DNA from: Pararhizobium_B sp963838155
Lineage (GTDB): Bacteria > Pseudomonadota > Alphaproteobacteria > Rhizobiales > Rhizobiaceae
DNA length: 64,000 nt
Direction of reading: 5' to 3'
Assembly (NCBI GenBank): GCA_963838155.1
Contig: CAWIQE010000019.1
Span: 1 to 64,000, forward strand
Below the pieces are notes generated by a model. It had not been told where the DNA came from. It did not search any database and saw only the letters and a list, made by a program, of their open reading frames with translations. Of this stretch, positions 34,521 through 42,788 are shown piece by piece. A program made the translations under genes and the position numbers. The first letter of the stretch is position 1. Every line of letters starts with the position of its first letter.

Positions 34521-36137
34521 TCAAAGTCCGGCCGCGCGCTCCGCCGCTTCGATCATGCGTTCGAGCGTCTCGATCCGGTCGGCCTCGGCGGCCGGCTTGT
34601 CCCATCTGAGCCGGGAGATCCGGGGGAAGCGCATGGCGACGCCGGACTTGTGGCGGGCGGACCGGTTGAGCCCCTCGAAGGCGACCTCGAGCACCAGGCC
34701 GTGCGCCGCCGTCGCACGGACGCTGCGCACCGGGCCGAACCGGTCGACGGTGTTGTCCCGGACATATTTGTCGATCGACTTCAGCTCCTCGTCGGTGAAG
34801 CCGAAATAGGCCTTGCCGACGGGGACGAGCTCCTCGCCCTTCCAGACGCCGAAGGTGTAGTCGGAATAGAAGCTCGACCGCTTGCCGTGCCCGCGCTGGG
34901 CGTACATCAGCACCGCGTCGATCAGGAACGGGTCGCGCTTCCACTTGAACCAGGGGCCCTTCGGCCGGCCCGGGACGTAGGCCGAATCCCATCGCTTCAG
35001 CATGACGCCCTCGACGACGGGATGCGGCGGCTCGGCGCGGTGGCGGGCGAGCGCGTCCCAGTCGTCGAACGCGATCAGCGGCGACATGTCGAAGCGCTCC
35101 GGCGGCAGTGCCGCCACGAAGTCCTCGAGCCGGCGGCGGCGCTCGGCGAAGCTGCGGGCGCGCAGGTCGTCCGGGCCGGCCTGCATCAGGTCGTAGACCC
35201 GGACGAAGGCCGGATAGTCCTTCAGGAGCTTCGCCGAGACGGTCTTGCGGTTGAGGCGCTGCTGCAGGTCGCCGAAGGTGCCGACGACGATGCCCGCCTC
35301 GCCCGGCCGGCCGACCAGGAGCTCGCCGTCCATGGCGCCCTCGAAGTCCATGTGCTCGACGAGGTCCGGGAAGGTCGCGGAAATGTCGTCGCCGGTGCGC
35401 GAATAGAGCCGCCGCGTGCCGCGCTCGACCGTCGCCTGCACCCGGATGCCGTCCCATTTCCATTCGGCGGCATAGTCGGCGGGGTCGATCCGGCCGAAAT
35501 CCTCCTCCTCCAGCGGGCCGGCGAGCATCACCGGGCGGAACGGCGCGGCCGCGAGGTTCTCCGGCTTTTCGCGGTGGCCTTCGAGCCATGCGAAGAGCGC
35601 CTCGTAGGGCGGCTCCAGCCCGTGCCAGAGTTCCTCGATCTCGGTGACGTCGACATCGCCGAAATCGGCGAGCGCCTGCTTGGCGAGCCGGGCCGACACG
35701 CCGACGCGCATGCCGCCGGTCACGAGCTTCAGCAGCGCGTAGCGGGCGGAGGCATCCATCCGGTCGAGCCAGCCGGCGACGAGCTTCGGGCCCTCCATGC
35801 GGGAGGCGCGCATCAGCGCCTCCACCACGTCGGCGACGCCCGGGACCGCGTTCGCGCCGGTGTCGGGCCTCTGCCACACCAGCGAGATGGTTTCGGCGAG
35901 GTCGCCGACATAGTCGTAGGAATAGCCGAACAGCACCGGGTCCATGCGTTCGGCGATCAGGGCGCGCAGCATGGCGGGCTTGACCGAGTTGAACTCCAGG
36001 TCGCGCGTGATGGCGGCGAGCGCATAGCCACGGTCCGGGTCCGGCACGGCGCGGAAATAGTCGGCGAGCAGCCTGAGCTTGCCGTTGCGCGACGGCGTCA
36101 GGACGAGGCGGTCGAGCAGTTCGGCGAAGCGGTTCAT
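34521..36137 (-). CDS. ATP-dependent DNA ligase of the cisplatin-damage-response module
   Basis: 538-aa ATP-dependent DNA ligase with the N-terminal helical domain (MNRFAELLDRLVLTPSRNGK), the adenylation site EWKWDGIRVQ with the nucleotidyl Lys near 227, GELLVGRPGEAG, GVMLKRWDSAYVPGRPKGPW and a C-terminal OB domain (YFGFTDEELKSIDKYV). The protein matches the family annotated as cisplatin damage response ligase. Its start overlaps the stop of the exonuclease gene by 4 nt (ATGA), so the two are coupled. With the helicase and PdeM across the repeat region they form a known four-part DNA repair module. Confidence 0.95.
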   Translation of the reverse strand: MNRFAELLDRLVLTPSRNGKLRLLADYFRAVPDPDRGYALAAITRDLEFNSVKPAMLRALIAERMDPVLFGYSYDYVGDLAETISLVWQRPDTGANAVPGVADVVEALMRASRMEGPKLVAGWLDRMDASARYALLKLVTGGMRVGVSARLAKQALADFGDVDVTEIEELWHGLEPPYEALFAWLEGHREKPENLAAAPFRPVMLAGPLEEEDFGRIDPADYAAEWKWDGIRVQATVERGTRRLYSRTGDDISATFPDLVEHMDFEGAMDGELLVGRPGEAGIVVGTFGDLQQRLNRKTVSAKLLKDYPAFVRVYDLMQAGPDDLRARSFAERRRRLEDFVAALPPERFDMSPLIAFDDWDALARHRAEPPHPVVEGVMLKRWDSAYVPGRPKGPWFKWKRDPFLIDAVLMYAQRGHGKRSSFYSDYTFGVWKGEELVPVGKAYFGFTDEELKSIDKYVRDNTVDRFGPVRSVRATAAHGLVLEVAFEGLNRSARHKSGVAMRFPRISRLRWDKPAAEADRIETLERMIEAAERAAGL

Positions 36138-37144
36138 TCGGCCTCGTCCTCGTAGCCCGCGAGGTGGAGCGGCCGGGCGGAGACGCCCTGCAGCGCGCAC
36201 CAGCGCACCAGTGCCTCCTCGCGGCCGTGGGTGACCCAGACCTCGCCGGGCCCGACCGCCGCGATCGTTTCGGTGAGTTCGGTCCAGTCGGCGTGGTCGG
36301 ACAGGATCAGCGGCAGTTCCACGCCGCGCTGGCGGGCGCGCTGGCGTATCCGCATCCAGCCGGAGGCGAAGCAGGCGACGGGGTCCGGGAAGCGCCGCGC
36401 CCAGCGGTCGGCGAAGGCGGCCGGCGGCCCGACGACGATCGCGCCGGCGAAATCGCCCTTCCTGCCCGTCTCCACGGTGGCCGGCGCGAGGTCGCCGAGG
36501 TCGATGCCGCGGGCGGCGTAGTAGTCGCAGAGCTTCGCCAGCGCGCCGTGGATAAAGACGGTCCTGTCGTAGCCGCGGTCGCGCAGCAGGCGGATGACGC
36601 GTTGCGCCTTGCCGAGCGAATAGGCGCCGACGAGGTGGGTCCGCTCCGGGAACTGCGCGGTGGAGCGGATCAGCCGGTCGATCTCGTCCTCCGGCTCCGG
36701 GTGGCGGAAGACCGGAAGCGCGAAGGTGGCCTCGGTGATGAAGACGTCGCAGGCGACCGGCTCGAAGCGGGCGCAGGTCGGGTCGGGCCGGACCTTGTAG
36801 TCCCCCGAGGCGACGATGCGGAACCCGTCCTTCTCGACCGAGATCTGCGCCGATCCGAGCACGTGGCCGGCCGGATGGAAGCGCACGCGCACGCCGCCGA
36901 GGTCGGTCGTCTCGCCGAAGCGCGCCTCCTGGGTGGCGCCGGCGAAATCCTCGCCGTAGCGGATCGCCATGATGTCCAGGGTCTCGCGCGTCGCCATGAC
37001 GCTGCCGTGGCCGGCGCGCGCGTGGTCGGCATGGCCATGGGTCACGAGGGCGCGCGCCACCGGCCGCACCGGATCGATGTGGAAATCGCCGGGCGGACAG
37101 TAGAGGCCCTCCGGCCGCGGTGAGAGCAGGTCGGTCGCGCGCAT
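36134..37144 (-). CDS. Ligase-associated MBL-fold DNA exonuclease
   Basis: 336-aa metallo-beta-lactamase/beta-CASP-like nuclease, related to the SNM1/mRNA 3'-processing exonuclease family. The metal site reads LVTHGHADHARAG; further motifs are HPAGHVLGSAQISVEKDG, ASGDYKVRPD, FITEATFALPVFRHP and LILSDHADWTELTETI, ending VWVTHGREEALVRW. It is the first gene of the exonuclease-ligase pair and starts about 80 bp from a repeat array that separates it from the divergent helicase gene. The role in interstrand or adduct repair is inferred from the family. Confidence 0.94.
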   Translation of the reverse strand: MRATDLLSPRPEGLYCPPGDFHIDPVRPVARALVTHGHADHARAGHGSVMATRETLDIMAIRYGEDFAGATQEARFGETTDLGGVRVRFHPAGHVLGSAQISVEKDGFRIVASGDYKVRPDPTCARFEPVACDVFITEATFALPVFRHPEPEDEIDRLIRSTAQFPERTHLVGAYSLGKAQRVIRLLRDRGYDRTVFIHGALAKLCDYYAARGIDLGDLAPATVETGRKGDFAGAIVVGPPAAFADRWARRFPDPVACFASGWMRIRQRARQRGVELPLILSDHADWTELTETIAAVGPGEVWVTHGREEALVRWCALQGVSARPLHLAGYEDEAE

Positions 37145-37226
37145 CGTCCGGGGTTAGATAGGCCGTCGACGCGGCGTCGGAAAGGCGCGCACGCTCCGGC
37201 TTCGCCCGGGCCCCGGCGCCGGCACT

Positions 37227-37864
37227 CGCTTCCGGACGGAAAACCGGGTTCCACTTTTCCTGGAAGCATGGTTCTTTGCTTACGCGCTTCCGGACGGAAA
37301 ACCGGGTTCCACTTTTCCTGGAAGCGCGCCTCCATTCGCACCCCGTCTTCCCCTCGCTCCGTCATCCTCGCCCTTGTGGCGAGGATCCACCAACGCCCGC
37401 CGGGGATGCGGCGCCCACTGCAGATCCTCGGGACAAGCCCGAGGATGACGGCGGTGGGGGTGAGGGTGACGACGGTGGGGGTGAGGGTGACGACGGTGGG
37501 GGTGAGGGTGACGGCGGAGGCTGCCGCGCTTCCGGACGGAAAACCGGTTACCACTTTTCCTGGAAGCGCGCCTCCAGTCGCACCCTCGTCTCGCTCCGTC
37601 ATCCTCGCCCTTGTGGCGAGGATCCACCAACGCCCGCCGGGGATGCGGCGCCGACTGTAGATCCTCGGGACAAGCCCGAGGATGACGACGGTGGGGGCGA
37701 GGGCGACGACGGTGGGGGTGAGGGTGACGACGGTGGGGGTGAGGGTGACGGCGGAGGCTGCCGCGCTTCCGGACGGAAAACCGGTTTCCGCTTTTCCTGG
37801 AAGCATGATTCTCTCCTTCGCGCTTCCGGACGGAAAACCGGTTCCCACTTTTCCTGGAAGCGCT
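37227..37864 (+). repeat. Nested repeat region between the two halves of the repair module
   Basis: Five copies of the CGGACGGAAAACCGG core start at about 37227, 37285, 37527, 37764 and 37821. The pairs 37227/37285 and 37764/37821 are 58 and 57 bp apart. Between 37285 and 37763 there is a tandem duplication of about 240 bp (242 then 237 bp). Each unit holds the core, a CGTCATCCTCGCCCTTGTGG/ACAAGCCCGAGGATGACG inverted-repeat element, and three copies of a 21-bp minisatellite (GACGACGGTGGGGGTGAGGGT) followed by GACGGCGGAGGCTGC. No coding content is apparent. The helicase promoter must be inside or near this block. Confidence 0.9.
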
Positions 37865-37876
37865 AGATTGCCGCTG

Positions 37877-40405
37877 GTGAGACAGGAGCCCACCGACACC
37901 GAACCGTCCGACGGACCGGCCCTGCCGGCGCCGTTCGCGGAATGGTTCGCCGGACGCGGGTGGCGGCCGCGGGCGCACCAGCTCGACCTGCTCGCCAGGG
38001 CCGAGGCCGGCCTCTCGACGCTGCTGATCGCCCCGACCGGCGCGGGCAAGACGCTCGCCGGCTTCCTGCCGTCGCTCGTCGACCTGACGCGGCGCGGCGG
38101 CCGCAAGCCGGGGGCCGCCTATCGCGGCGTCCACACGCTCTACGTCTCGCCGCTCAAGGCGCTCGCCGTCGACATCGAGCGCAACCTGGCGCGGCCGGTC
38201 TCCGAGATGGGCCTGCCGATCCGAATCGAGACGCGCACCGGCGACACGCCGCAGGCCAAGCGCCAGCGCCAGCGCACCGATCCGCCCGACATCCTCCTGA
38301 CGACGCCGGAGCAGGTGGCGCTGCTGATCGCCGGGCCGGAAGCCGAACGGCTGTTCGGCGACCTCCGCACCATCGTCTTCGACGAGCTGCATTCGCTCGT
38401 GACCTCCAAGCGCGGGCAGCTGCTCGCCCTCGGGCTGGCGCGCCTCAGGACGCTCGCCCCCGGCCTCAGGACCATCGGGCTGTCGGCGACCGTCGCGGTT
38501 CCGGAGGAGCTTCAGGCATGGCTCGTCGCGCAGGAGGGCGGCGAGCCGCGGCTTTCGGAGCGCATCACCGTCGAGGGCGGGGCCAAGCCGGAGATCTCCA
38601 TCCTGGAGTCGGAGGAGCGCGTGCCCTGGTCGGGCCACTCGGCGCGCTACGCCGTCCCCGAGATCTATGCGGCGATCCGCCGGCACGGGACGACGCTCAT
38701 CTTCGTCAACACGCGCTCGCAGGCCGAGCTCCTCTTCCGGGAACTCTGGCAGGCCAACGAGGACAATCTGCCGATCGCGCTGCACCACGGCTCGCTGGAC
38801 GTGGCGCAGCGGCGCCGGGTCGAGGCGGCGATGGCGGCGAACCGGCTCAGGGCGGTGGTCGCCACCTCCACCCTCGACCTCGGCATCGACTGGGGCGACG
38901 TCGACCTCGTCGTCCATGTCGGCGCGCCGAAGGGGGCGAGCCGGCTCGCCCAGCGCATCGGCCGGGCCAACCACCGCATGGACGAGCCGAGCCGGGCGAT
39001 CCTGGTGCCGGCCAACCGGTTCGAGGTGATGGAATGCCAGGCGGCGCTCGACGCCAACTATCTCGGCGCGCAGGACACGCCCCCCGTCGGCGAGGGCGCG
39101 CTCGACGTGCTCGCCCAGCACGTGCTCGGCATGGCCTGCGCCGCGCCGTTCTCGGCCGACGCCCTCTATGCCGAGGTGCGCACGGCCTCGCCCTATCGGC
39201 AGCTCGCGCGCCCGACGTTCGACCGGGTCGTCGACTTCGTGGCGACCGGCGGATACGCGCTCAGGTCCTACGAACGCTACGCCCGTATCCGCCAGAGGCC
39301 GGACGGGCTGTGGCGGGTCTCGAACCCGCGCACGGCGCAGCAGTACCGCCTTAACGCGGGCACGATCGTCGAGGCGCCGGCGCTCAACGTCCGGCTGGCG
39401 CGGCGCGGCGGCGCGGTCGCGGGGCGCGGCGGACCGGTGCTCGGCAAGGTCGAGGAATACTTCCTGGAGCAGATGGTCCCCGGCGACACCTTCATGTTCG
39501 CCGGGCGCGTCCTGCGGTTCGAGGGAATCCGCGAGAACGAGTGCATCGTCTCCAAGACGACGAGCGCCGACCCCAAGATCCCCGCCTATGCGGGCGGCAA
39601 GTTCCCGCTGTCGACCTATCTCGCCGGGGAGGTGCGGGCGATGCTGGCCGATCCCGGGCGCTGGGGCGCCCTGCCCGACCAGGTCGCGGACTGGCTGCGG
39701 CTGCAGCAGGAGAAATCGGCGCTGCCGCGACAGGACGAATTGCTGGTCGAGACCTTTCCCCGCGGCAACCGGTTCTACATGGTGATCTACGCCTTCGAGG
39801 GACGGCTCGCCCACCAGACGCTCGGCATGCTCCTCACCCGCCGCCTCGACCGCGCCGGCGCGCAGCCCCTCGGCTTCGTGGCCACGGACTACGCGCTGGC
39901 CGTCTGGTCCATGAAGGACCCGGCCGCCTTCTTCCGGCGCGGCAGTCCCTCGCTCGCCGAACTCTTCGACGAGGACATGCTCGGCGACGACCTCGACGCC
40001 TGGATGGCGGAATCGTGGCTGCTGAAGCGGACCTTCCGGACGGCGGCGATCATATCCGGGCTGATCGAGCGGCGGCACCCGGGGCGGGAGAAGACCGGGC
40101 GGCAGGTGACCGTGTCGACCGATCTCGTCTACGACGTGCTGCGTACCCACGAGCCGGACCACATCCTCCTGGAGGCGACGCGGGCCGACGCGGCGGGGGG
40201 ACTGCTGGATATTCGCCGGCTTGCGGATATGCTGAAGCGAATCAGGGGGCGAATCAGGCATAAGGTGCTCGATCGGATCTCGCCGCTCGCCGTGCCGATC
40301 ATGCTGGAGATCGGCAAGGAGCAGGTGGTGGGCGAGGCGCAGGACGCCGTTCTCGAGGAGGCGGCGGAGGATCTCGTCGCCGAGGCGCTCGGCGACCTGG
40401 CGTGA
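37877..40405 (+). CDS. Lhr-like DEXH-box helicase of the DNA damage module
   Basis: 842-aa superfamily 2 helicase of the Lhr group. Motifs: Walker A LLIAPTGAGKTLAGFLPSL, DEXH box IVFDELHSLVTSKRG, motif III GLSATV, then in the second RecA lobe TLIFVNTRSQAELLFRE, LHHGSLDVAQRR, VVATSTLDLGIDWGDVDLVV and QRIGRANHR. The large C-terminal part is the Lhr-type winged-helix and beta-barrel region. I place the start at the GTG at 37877 (RQEPTDTEPS), right after the last repeat; the upstream open frame is repeat-derived. It runs divergently from the exonuclease gene and 26 nt ahead of pdeM. Confidence 0.95.
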   Translation: MRQEPTDTEPSDGPALPAPFAEWFAGRGWRPRAHQLDLLARAEAGLSTLLIAPTGAGKTLAGFLPSLVDLTRRGGRKPGAAYRGVHTLYVSPLKALAVDIERNLARPVSEMGLPIRIETRTGDTPQAKRQRQRTDPPDILLTTPEQVALLIAGPEAERLFGDLRTIVFDELHSLVTSKRGQLLALGLARLRTLAPGLRTIGLSATVAVPEELQAWLVAQEGGEPRLSERITVEGGAKPEISILESEERVPWSGHSARYAVPEIYAAIRRHGTTLIFVNTRSQAELLFRELWQANEDNLPIALHHGSLDVAQRRRVEAAMAANRLRAVVATSTLDLGIDWGDVDLVVHVGAPKGASRLAQRIGRANHRMDEPSRAILVPANRFEVMECQAALDANYLGAQDTPPVGEGALDVLAQHVLGMACAAPFSADALYAEVRTASPYRQLARPTFDRVVDFVATGGYALRSYERYARIRQRPDGLWRVSNPRTAQQYRLNAGTIVEAPALNVRLARRGGAVAGRGGPVLGKVEEYFLEQMVPGDTFMFAGRVLRFEGIRENECIVSKTTSADPKIPAYAGGKFPLSTYLAGEVRAMLADPGRWGALPDQVADWLRLQQEKSALPRQDELLVETFPRGNRFYMVIYAFEGRLAHQTLGMLLTRRLDRAGAQPLGFVATDYALAVWSMKDPAAFFRRGSPSLAELFDEDMLGDDLDAWMAESWLLKRTFRTAAIISGLIERRHPGREKTGRQVTVSTDLVYDVLRTHEPDHILLEATRADAAGGLLDIRRLADMLKRIRGRIRHKVLDRISPLAVPIMLEIGKEQVVGEAQDAVLEEAAEDLVAEALGDLA

Positions 40406-40430
40406 GACGTGGAACGATCGGGGCCGAGGC

Positions 40431-41153
40431 ATGAACCGGATGAGCGCACTTCTACGGCTGGGACATACCGAACCCGCGACGGCGACGATCTGCGTGGCCG
40501 GGGCCGAGGCCGTATGCGACCCGCTCGGCGCGCTCTATCTGCCGGACGTCAGGACGCTGGTCGTCTCCGACCTGCACCTGGAAAAGGGAGCGGCCTTCGC
40601 GCGGCGCGGCATGATGCTGCCGCCCTACGATACGGCGGCGACGCTGGCGCTCCTGGAAGCGGCGGTCGGCCGCTACCGGCCGTCGACCGTCGTCAGCCTC
40701 GGCGACAGCTTCCACGACGGCCTCGGGCCGTCCCACATGCCGGGGCCGCTCTGCGACCATTTGCGCCGGCTCGGCCAGGGGCGCGACTGGATCTGGGTGT
40801 CCGGCAACCACGATCCGCAGGCGCCGGACGGCCTGCCCGGCACGGCGGCCGACGCGGTCTATCTCGCAGGGCTGACCCTCCGGCACGAGCCGAGCCTCGC
40901 GGCCGGCGCGGGAGAGATCGCGGGGCACCTGCATCCCGCCGCACGCGTCGTCCGGCGCGGCCGGGGCGTCAGGCGGCCCTGCTTCGCCAGCGACGGTCGC
41001 CGGCTCGTCATGCCGGCCTTCGGCGTGCTTTCGGGCGGGCTCGATCTCGGGCATCCGGCGATGCGCGGGCTCTTCGACCTGGCGCGCCTGTCGGCCCACA
41101 TCCTGGGGCGCGACCGGATCTATTCGGTGCCGCATGCGCGGCTGCGCGGCTGA
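40431..41153 (+). CDS. pdeM: Ligase-associated DNA damage response endonuclease PdeM
   Basis: 240-aa calcineurin-like metallophosphoesterase. The dimetal site motifs are VVSDLHLEKGAAF, VSLGDSFHDGLG, VSGNHDPQ, and GHLHPAARV; the tail is YSVPHARLRG. PdeM proteins accompany the DEXH helicase and ligase in many Proteobacteria, and the present gene lies 25 nt after the helicase on the same strand, fully consistent. It acts on DNA by family inference. A strong palindrome-based hairpin follows the stop codon. Confidence 0.94.
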   Translation: MNRMSALLRLGHTEPATATICVAGAEAVCDPLGALYLPDVRTLVVSDLHLEKGAAFARRGMMLPPYDTAATLALLEAAVGRYRPSTVVSLGDSFHDGLGPSHMPGPLCDHLRRLGQGRDWIWVSGNHDPQAPDGLPGTAADAVYLAGLTLRHEPSLAAGAGEIAGHLHPAARVVRRGRGVRRPCFASDGRRLVMPAFGVLSGGLDLGHPAMRGLFDLARLSAHILGRDRIYSVPHARLRG

Positions 41154-41155
41154 AA

Positions 41156-41201
41156 GTTGACAGCTGTCAACCGGGGCCGCCGGCGGTTGACAGCTGTCAA
41201 C
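41156..41201. terminator. Paired GTTGACAGCTGTCAAC palindromes forming an 18-bp stem
   Basis: The perfect 16-bp palindrome GTTGACAGCTGTCAAC occurs at 41156-41171 and 41186-41201, 30 bp apart. Together with flanking CCG/CGG they can pair as an 18-bp stem (41156-41173 with 41184-41201) with a 10-nt loop. The site lies between the convergent pdeM and the 41222 gene, right at the pdeM stop, so a bidirectional terminator is likely; each palindrome could also be a dimeric protein site. No T-run follows. Confidence 0.6.
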
Positions 41202-41221
41202 CCGCATGCGGAAACGAGCCC

Positions 41222-41650
41222 TCAGGCGCGCCGGCGCGGCAGGAAGGCGGACCGGCCGAGCGTCTCCGAGAGGAAGGCGACGTTCGTTTCCGGGTTGTCC
41301 GACGGACTGTCGAACTCGATGTGGTCGATCTCCACGCCGCCGGTCTCGTCCTGGAGGGTCAGCCGGAGATAGACGGTCACGCCCCGCGGCCTCAATTCGA
41401 GATCGAGGACGATGCGCGGCTCGCCCTTCCATTCCAGGTGGTAGTCGCCGCCGATGCCGAGGCACACCGTCCCGGGCATGTAGAAGAGCTCGGCCGATTC
41501 GGAGACGAGGTCGGCCAGCTCGCCATGGCGCTCGAAGCGGAGCAGCGAGATGAGCTCGGCGGCGTCGACCAGCCGCAGCTCGCTGGCGATGGGACGCATG
41601 GCGTCGGCGACGATCTTTTCGCACTCGGCAGGGTAGTGGCAGGGTTTCAT
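41222..41650 (-). CDS. Conserved hypothetical protein downstream of flhB
   Basis: 142-aa protein with no hydrophobic segment or catalytic signature. It begins MKPCHYPAECEKIVADAMRP and continues with LVDAAELISLLRFERHGELA, then a beta-rich half (YHLEWKGEPRIVLDLELRP, VTVYLRLTLQDETGGVEID). I do not recognise a named family. It follows flhB by 30 nt on the same strand, so it is probably at the end of the motA-flhB operon and may relate to motility; that is inference from position only. Confidence 0.75.
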   Translation of the reverse strand: MKPCHYPAECEKIVADAMRPIASELRLVDAAELISLLRFERHGELADLVSESAELFYMPGTVCLGIGGDYHLEWKGEPRIVLDLELRPRGVTVYLRLTLQDETGGVEIDHIEFDSPSDNPETNVAFLSETLGRSAFLPRRRA

Positions 41651-41680
41651 CTCGGCTTCGGGCCCCGGGAACTGTGAACG

Positions 41681-42763
41681 CTAGGTCTGGCGATTGCGCC
41701 GGCCGTCGGCGGCGTAGACACGGTGAACGAGTTCGGCCACCGCCTTGTAGAAGACCGGCGGAATGAAGTTATCCACCGAGACTTGCGCAAACATGGAGCG
41801 TGCGAGAGGCGGATCCTCGAAAACCGGGATGCCGTGCGCCTCGGCGATCTCCCTGATCCTCAGCGCCAGCAGGTCCTGGCCCTTGGCGAGGACCTTCGGC
41901 GCGCCCCCCTCCTCCCGGACGTAGCGCAGGGCGACGGCGAAGTGGGTCGGGTTGGCGATGACCATGGTTGCGTGCGGCACCTCGGCCATCATGCGCTTGC
42001 GGGCCCGGTCGCGCTGGAGCGAGCGCTGGCGCGCCTTGAGGATCGGGTCGCCGTCGGTCTGCTTCAGCTCGTCCTTGACCTCCTGCTTCGTCATCCTGAG
42101 TTCGGTGAACCAGTGATGGCGCTGCCAGAGAAGGTCCGCGACGGCGATGGCCGCCATGACCAGGAGCACGACGACCAGGATCTTCCGCGTATCGCCGCCG
42201 ATCATGACCAGGATGACGGAGGGTTCGGATTCCATGGCGGTCAGCGTGTCGAAGAAGTTCCCCTTCATGGCGAGCGCCACGACGGCGCCGACCACGAGCA
42301 CCTTGGCGATCGCCTTGGCGAACTCGACGAGGCCCGACGCTCCGAAAATGCGGCCGAAGCCCTTCGCCGGCGAGACCCGGGAGAGCTGCGGGCGGATGCG
42401 CTCGGCGACGGGGCTCGGCACGTTCTGCAGGATGGAGGCCGCGAGCCCGAAGCCGATCATCAGGGCGAAGCCGGGCAGCAGGAACGCGCCGGCGGCCATG
42501 AAGACGTGATGGAAGAGCGACAGGGCGTCGTTGCCGTTGGCGAGGGGCCATTCGTCCGGCTTCTCGAAGATGCCGCCGAGGGATTCGGCGAGCCGGTGCA
42601 GCCCCGCCGGAACGAAGAAGACCAGGTAGGTGAAGGCCGCCAGGATCGAGGCGAAGATCGGCGCCTCGCGGGAGAACGGCACGTTGCCCTTCTCGGCCGC
42701 GTCCCGGATCTTCTTCTCGGTCGGGTCTTCTGTCTTGCTGTCCTTGTCCTGATCGTCGGCCAC
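41681..42763 (-). CDS. flhB: Flagellar export apparatus protein FlhB
   Basis: 360-aa inner-membrane component of the flagellar type III export gate that switches substrate specificity. The N-terminus KTEDPTEKKIRDAAEKGNVP is typical, then four hydrophobic helices, a basic linker (QTDGDPILKARQRSLQRDRA), and the autocleavage motif NPTH at about residue 270 (VIANPTHFAVALRY). The C-terminal cytosolic domain has LALRIREIAEAHGIPVFEDP then PLARSMFAQV. It follows fliG by 25 nt. Confidence 0.98.
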   Translation of the reverse strand: MADDQDKDSKTEDPTEKKIRDAAEKGNVPFSREAPIFASILAAFTYLVFFVPAGLHRLAESLGGIFEKPDEWPLANGNDALSLFHHVFMAAGAFLLPGFALMIGFGLAASILQNVPSPVAERIRPQLSRVSPAKGFGRIFGASGLVEFAKAIAKVLVVGAVVALAMKGNFFDTLTAMESEPSVILVMIGGDTRKILVVVLLVMAAIAVADLLWQRHHWFTELRMTKQEVKDELKQTDGDPILKARQRSLQRDRARKRMMAEVPHATMVIANPTHFAVALRYVREEGGAPKVLAKGQDLLALRIREIAEAHGIPVFEDPPLARSMFAQVSVDNFIPPVFYKAVAELVHRVYAADGRRNRQT

Positions 42764-42788
42764 GGGGAACTGGTCCGTTCAGCGCCGC

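Noticed and set aside
37280..40432. 1050-aa minus-strand frame opposite the helicase
   Set aside because: Antisense open frame caused by high GC; the plus strand has a complete, motif-rich helicase.
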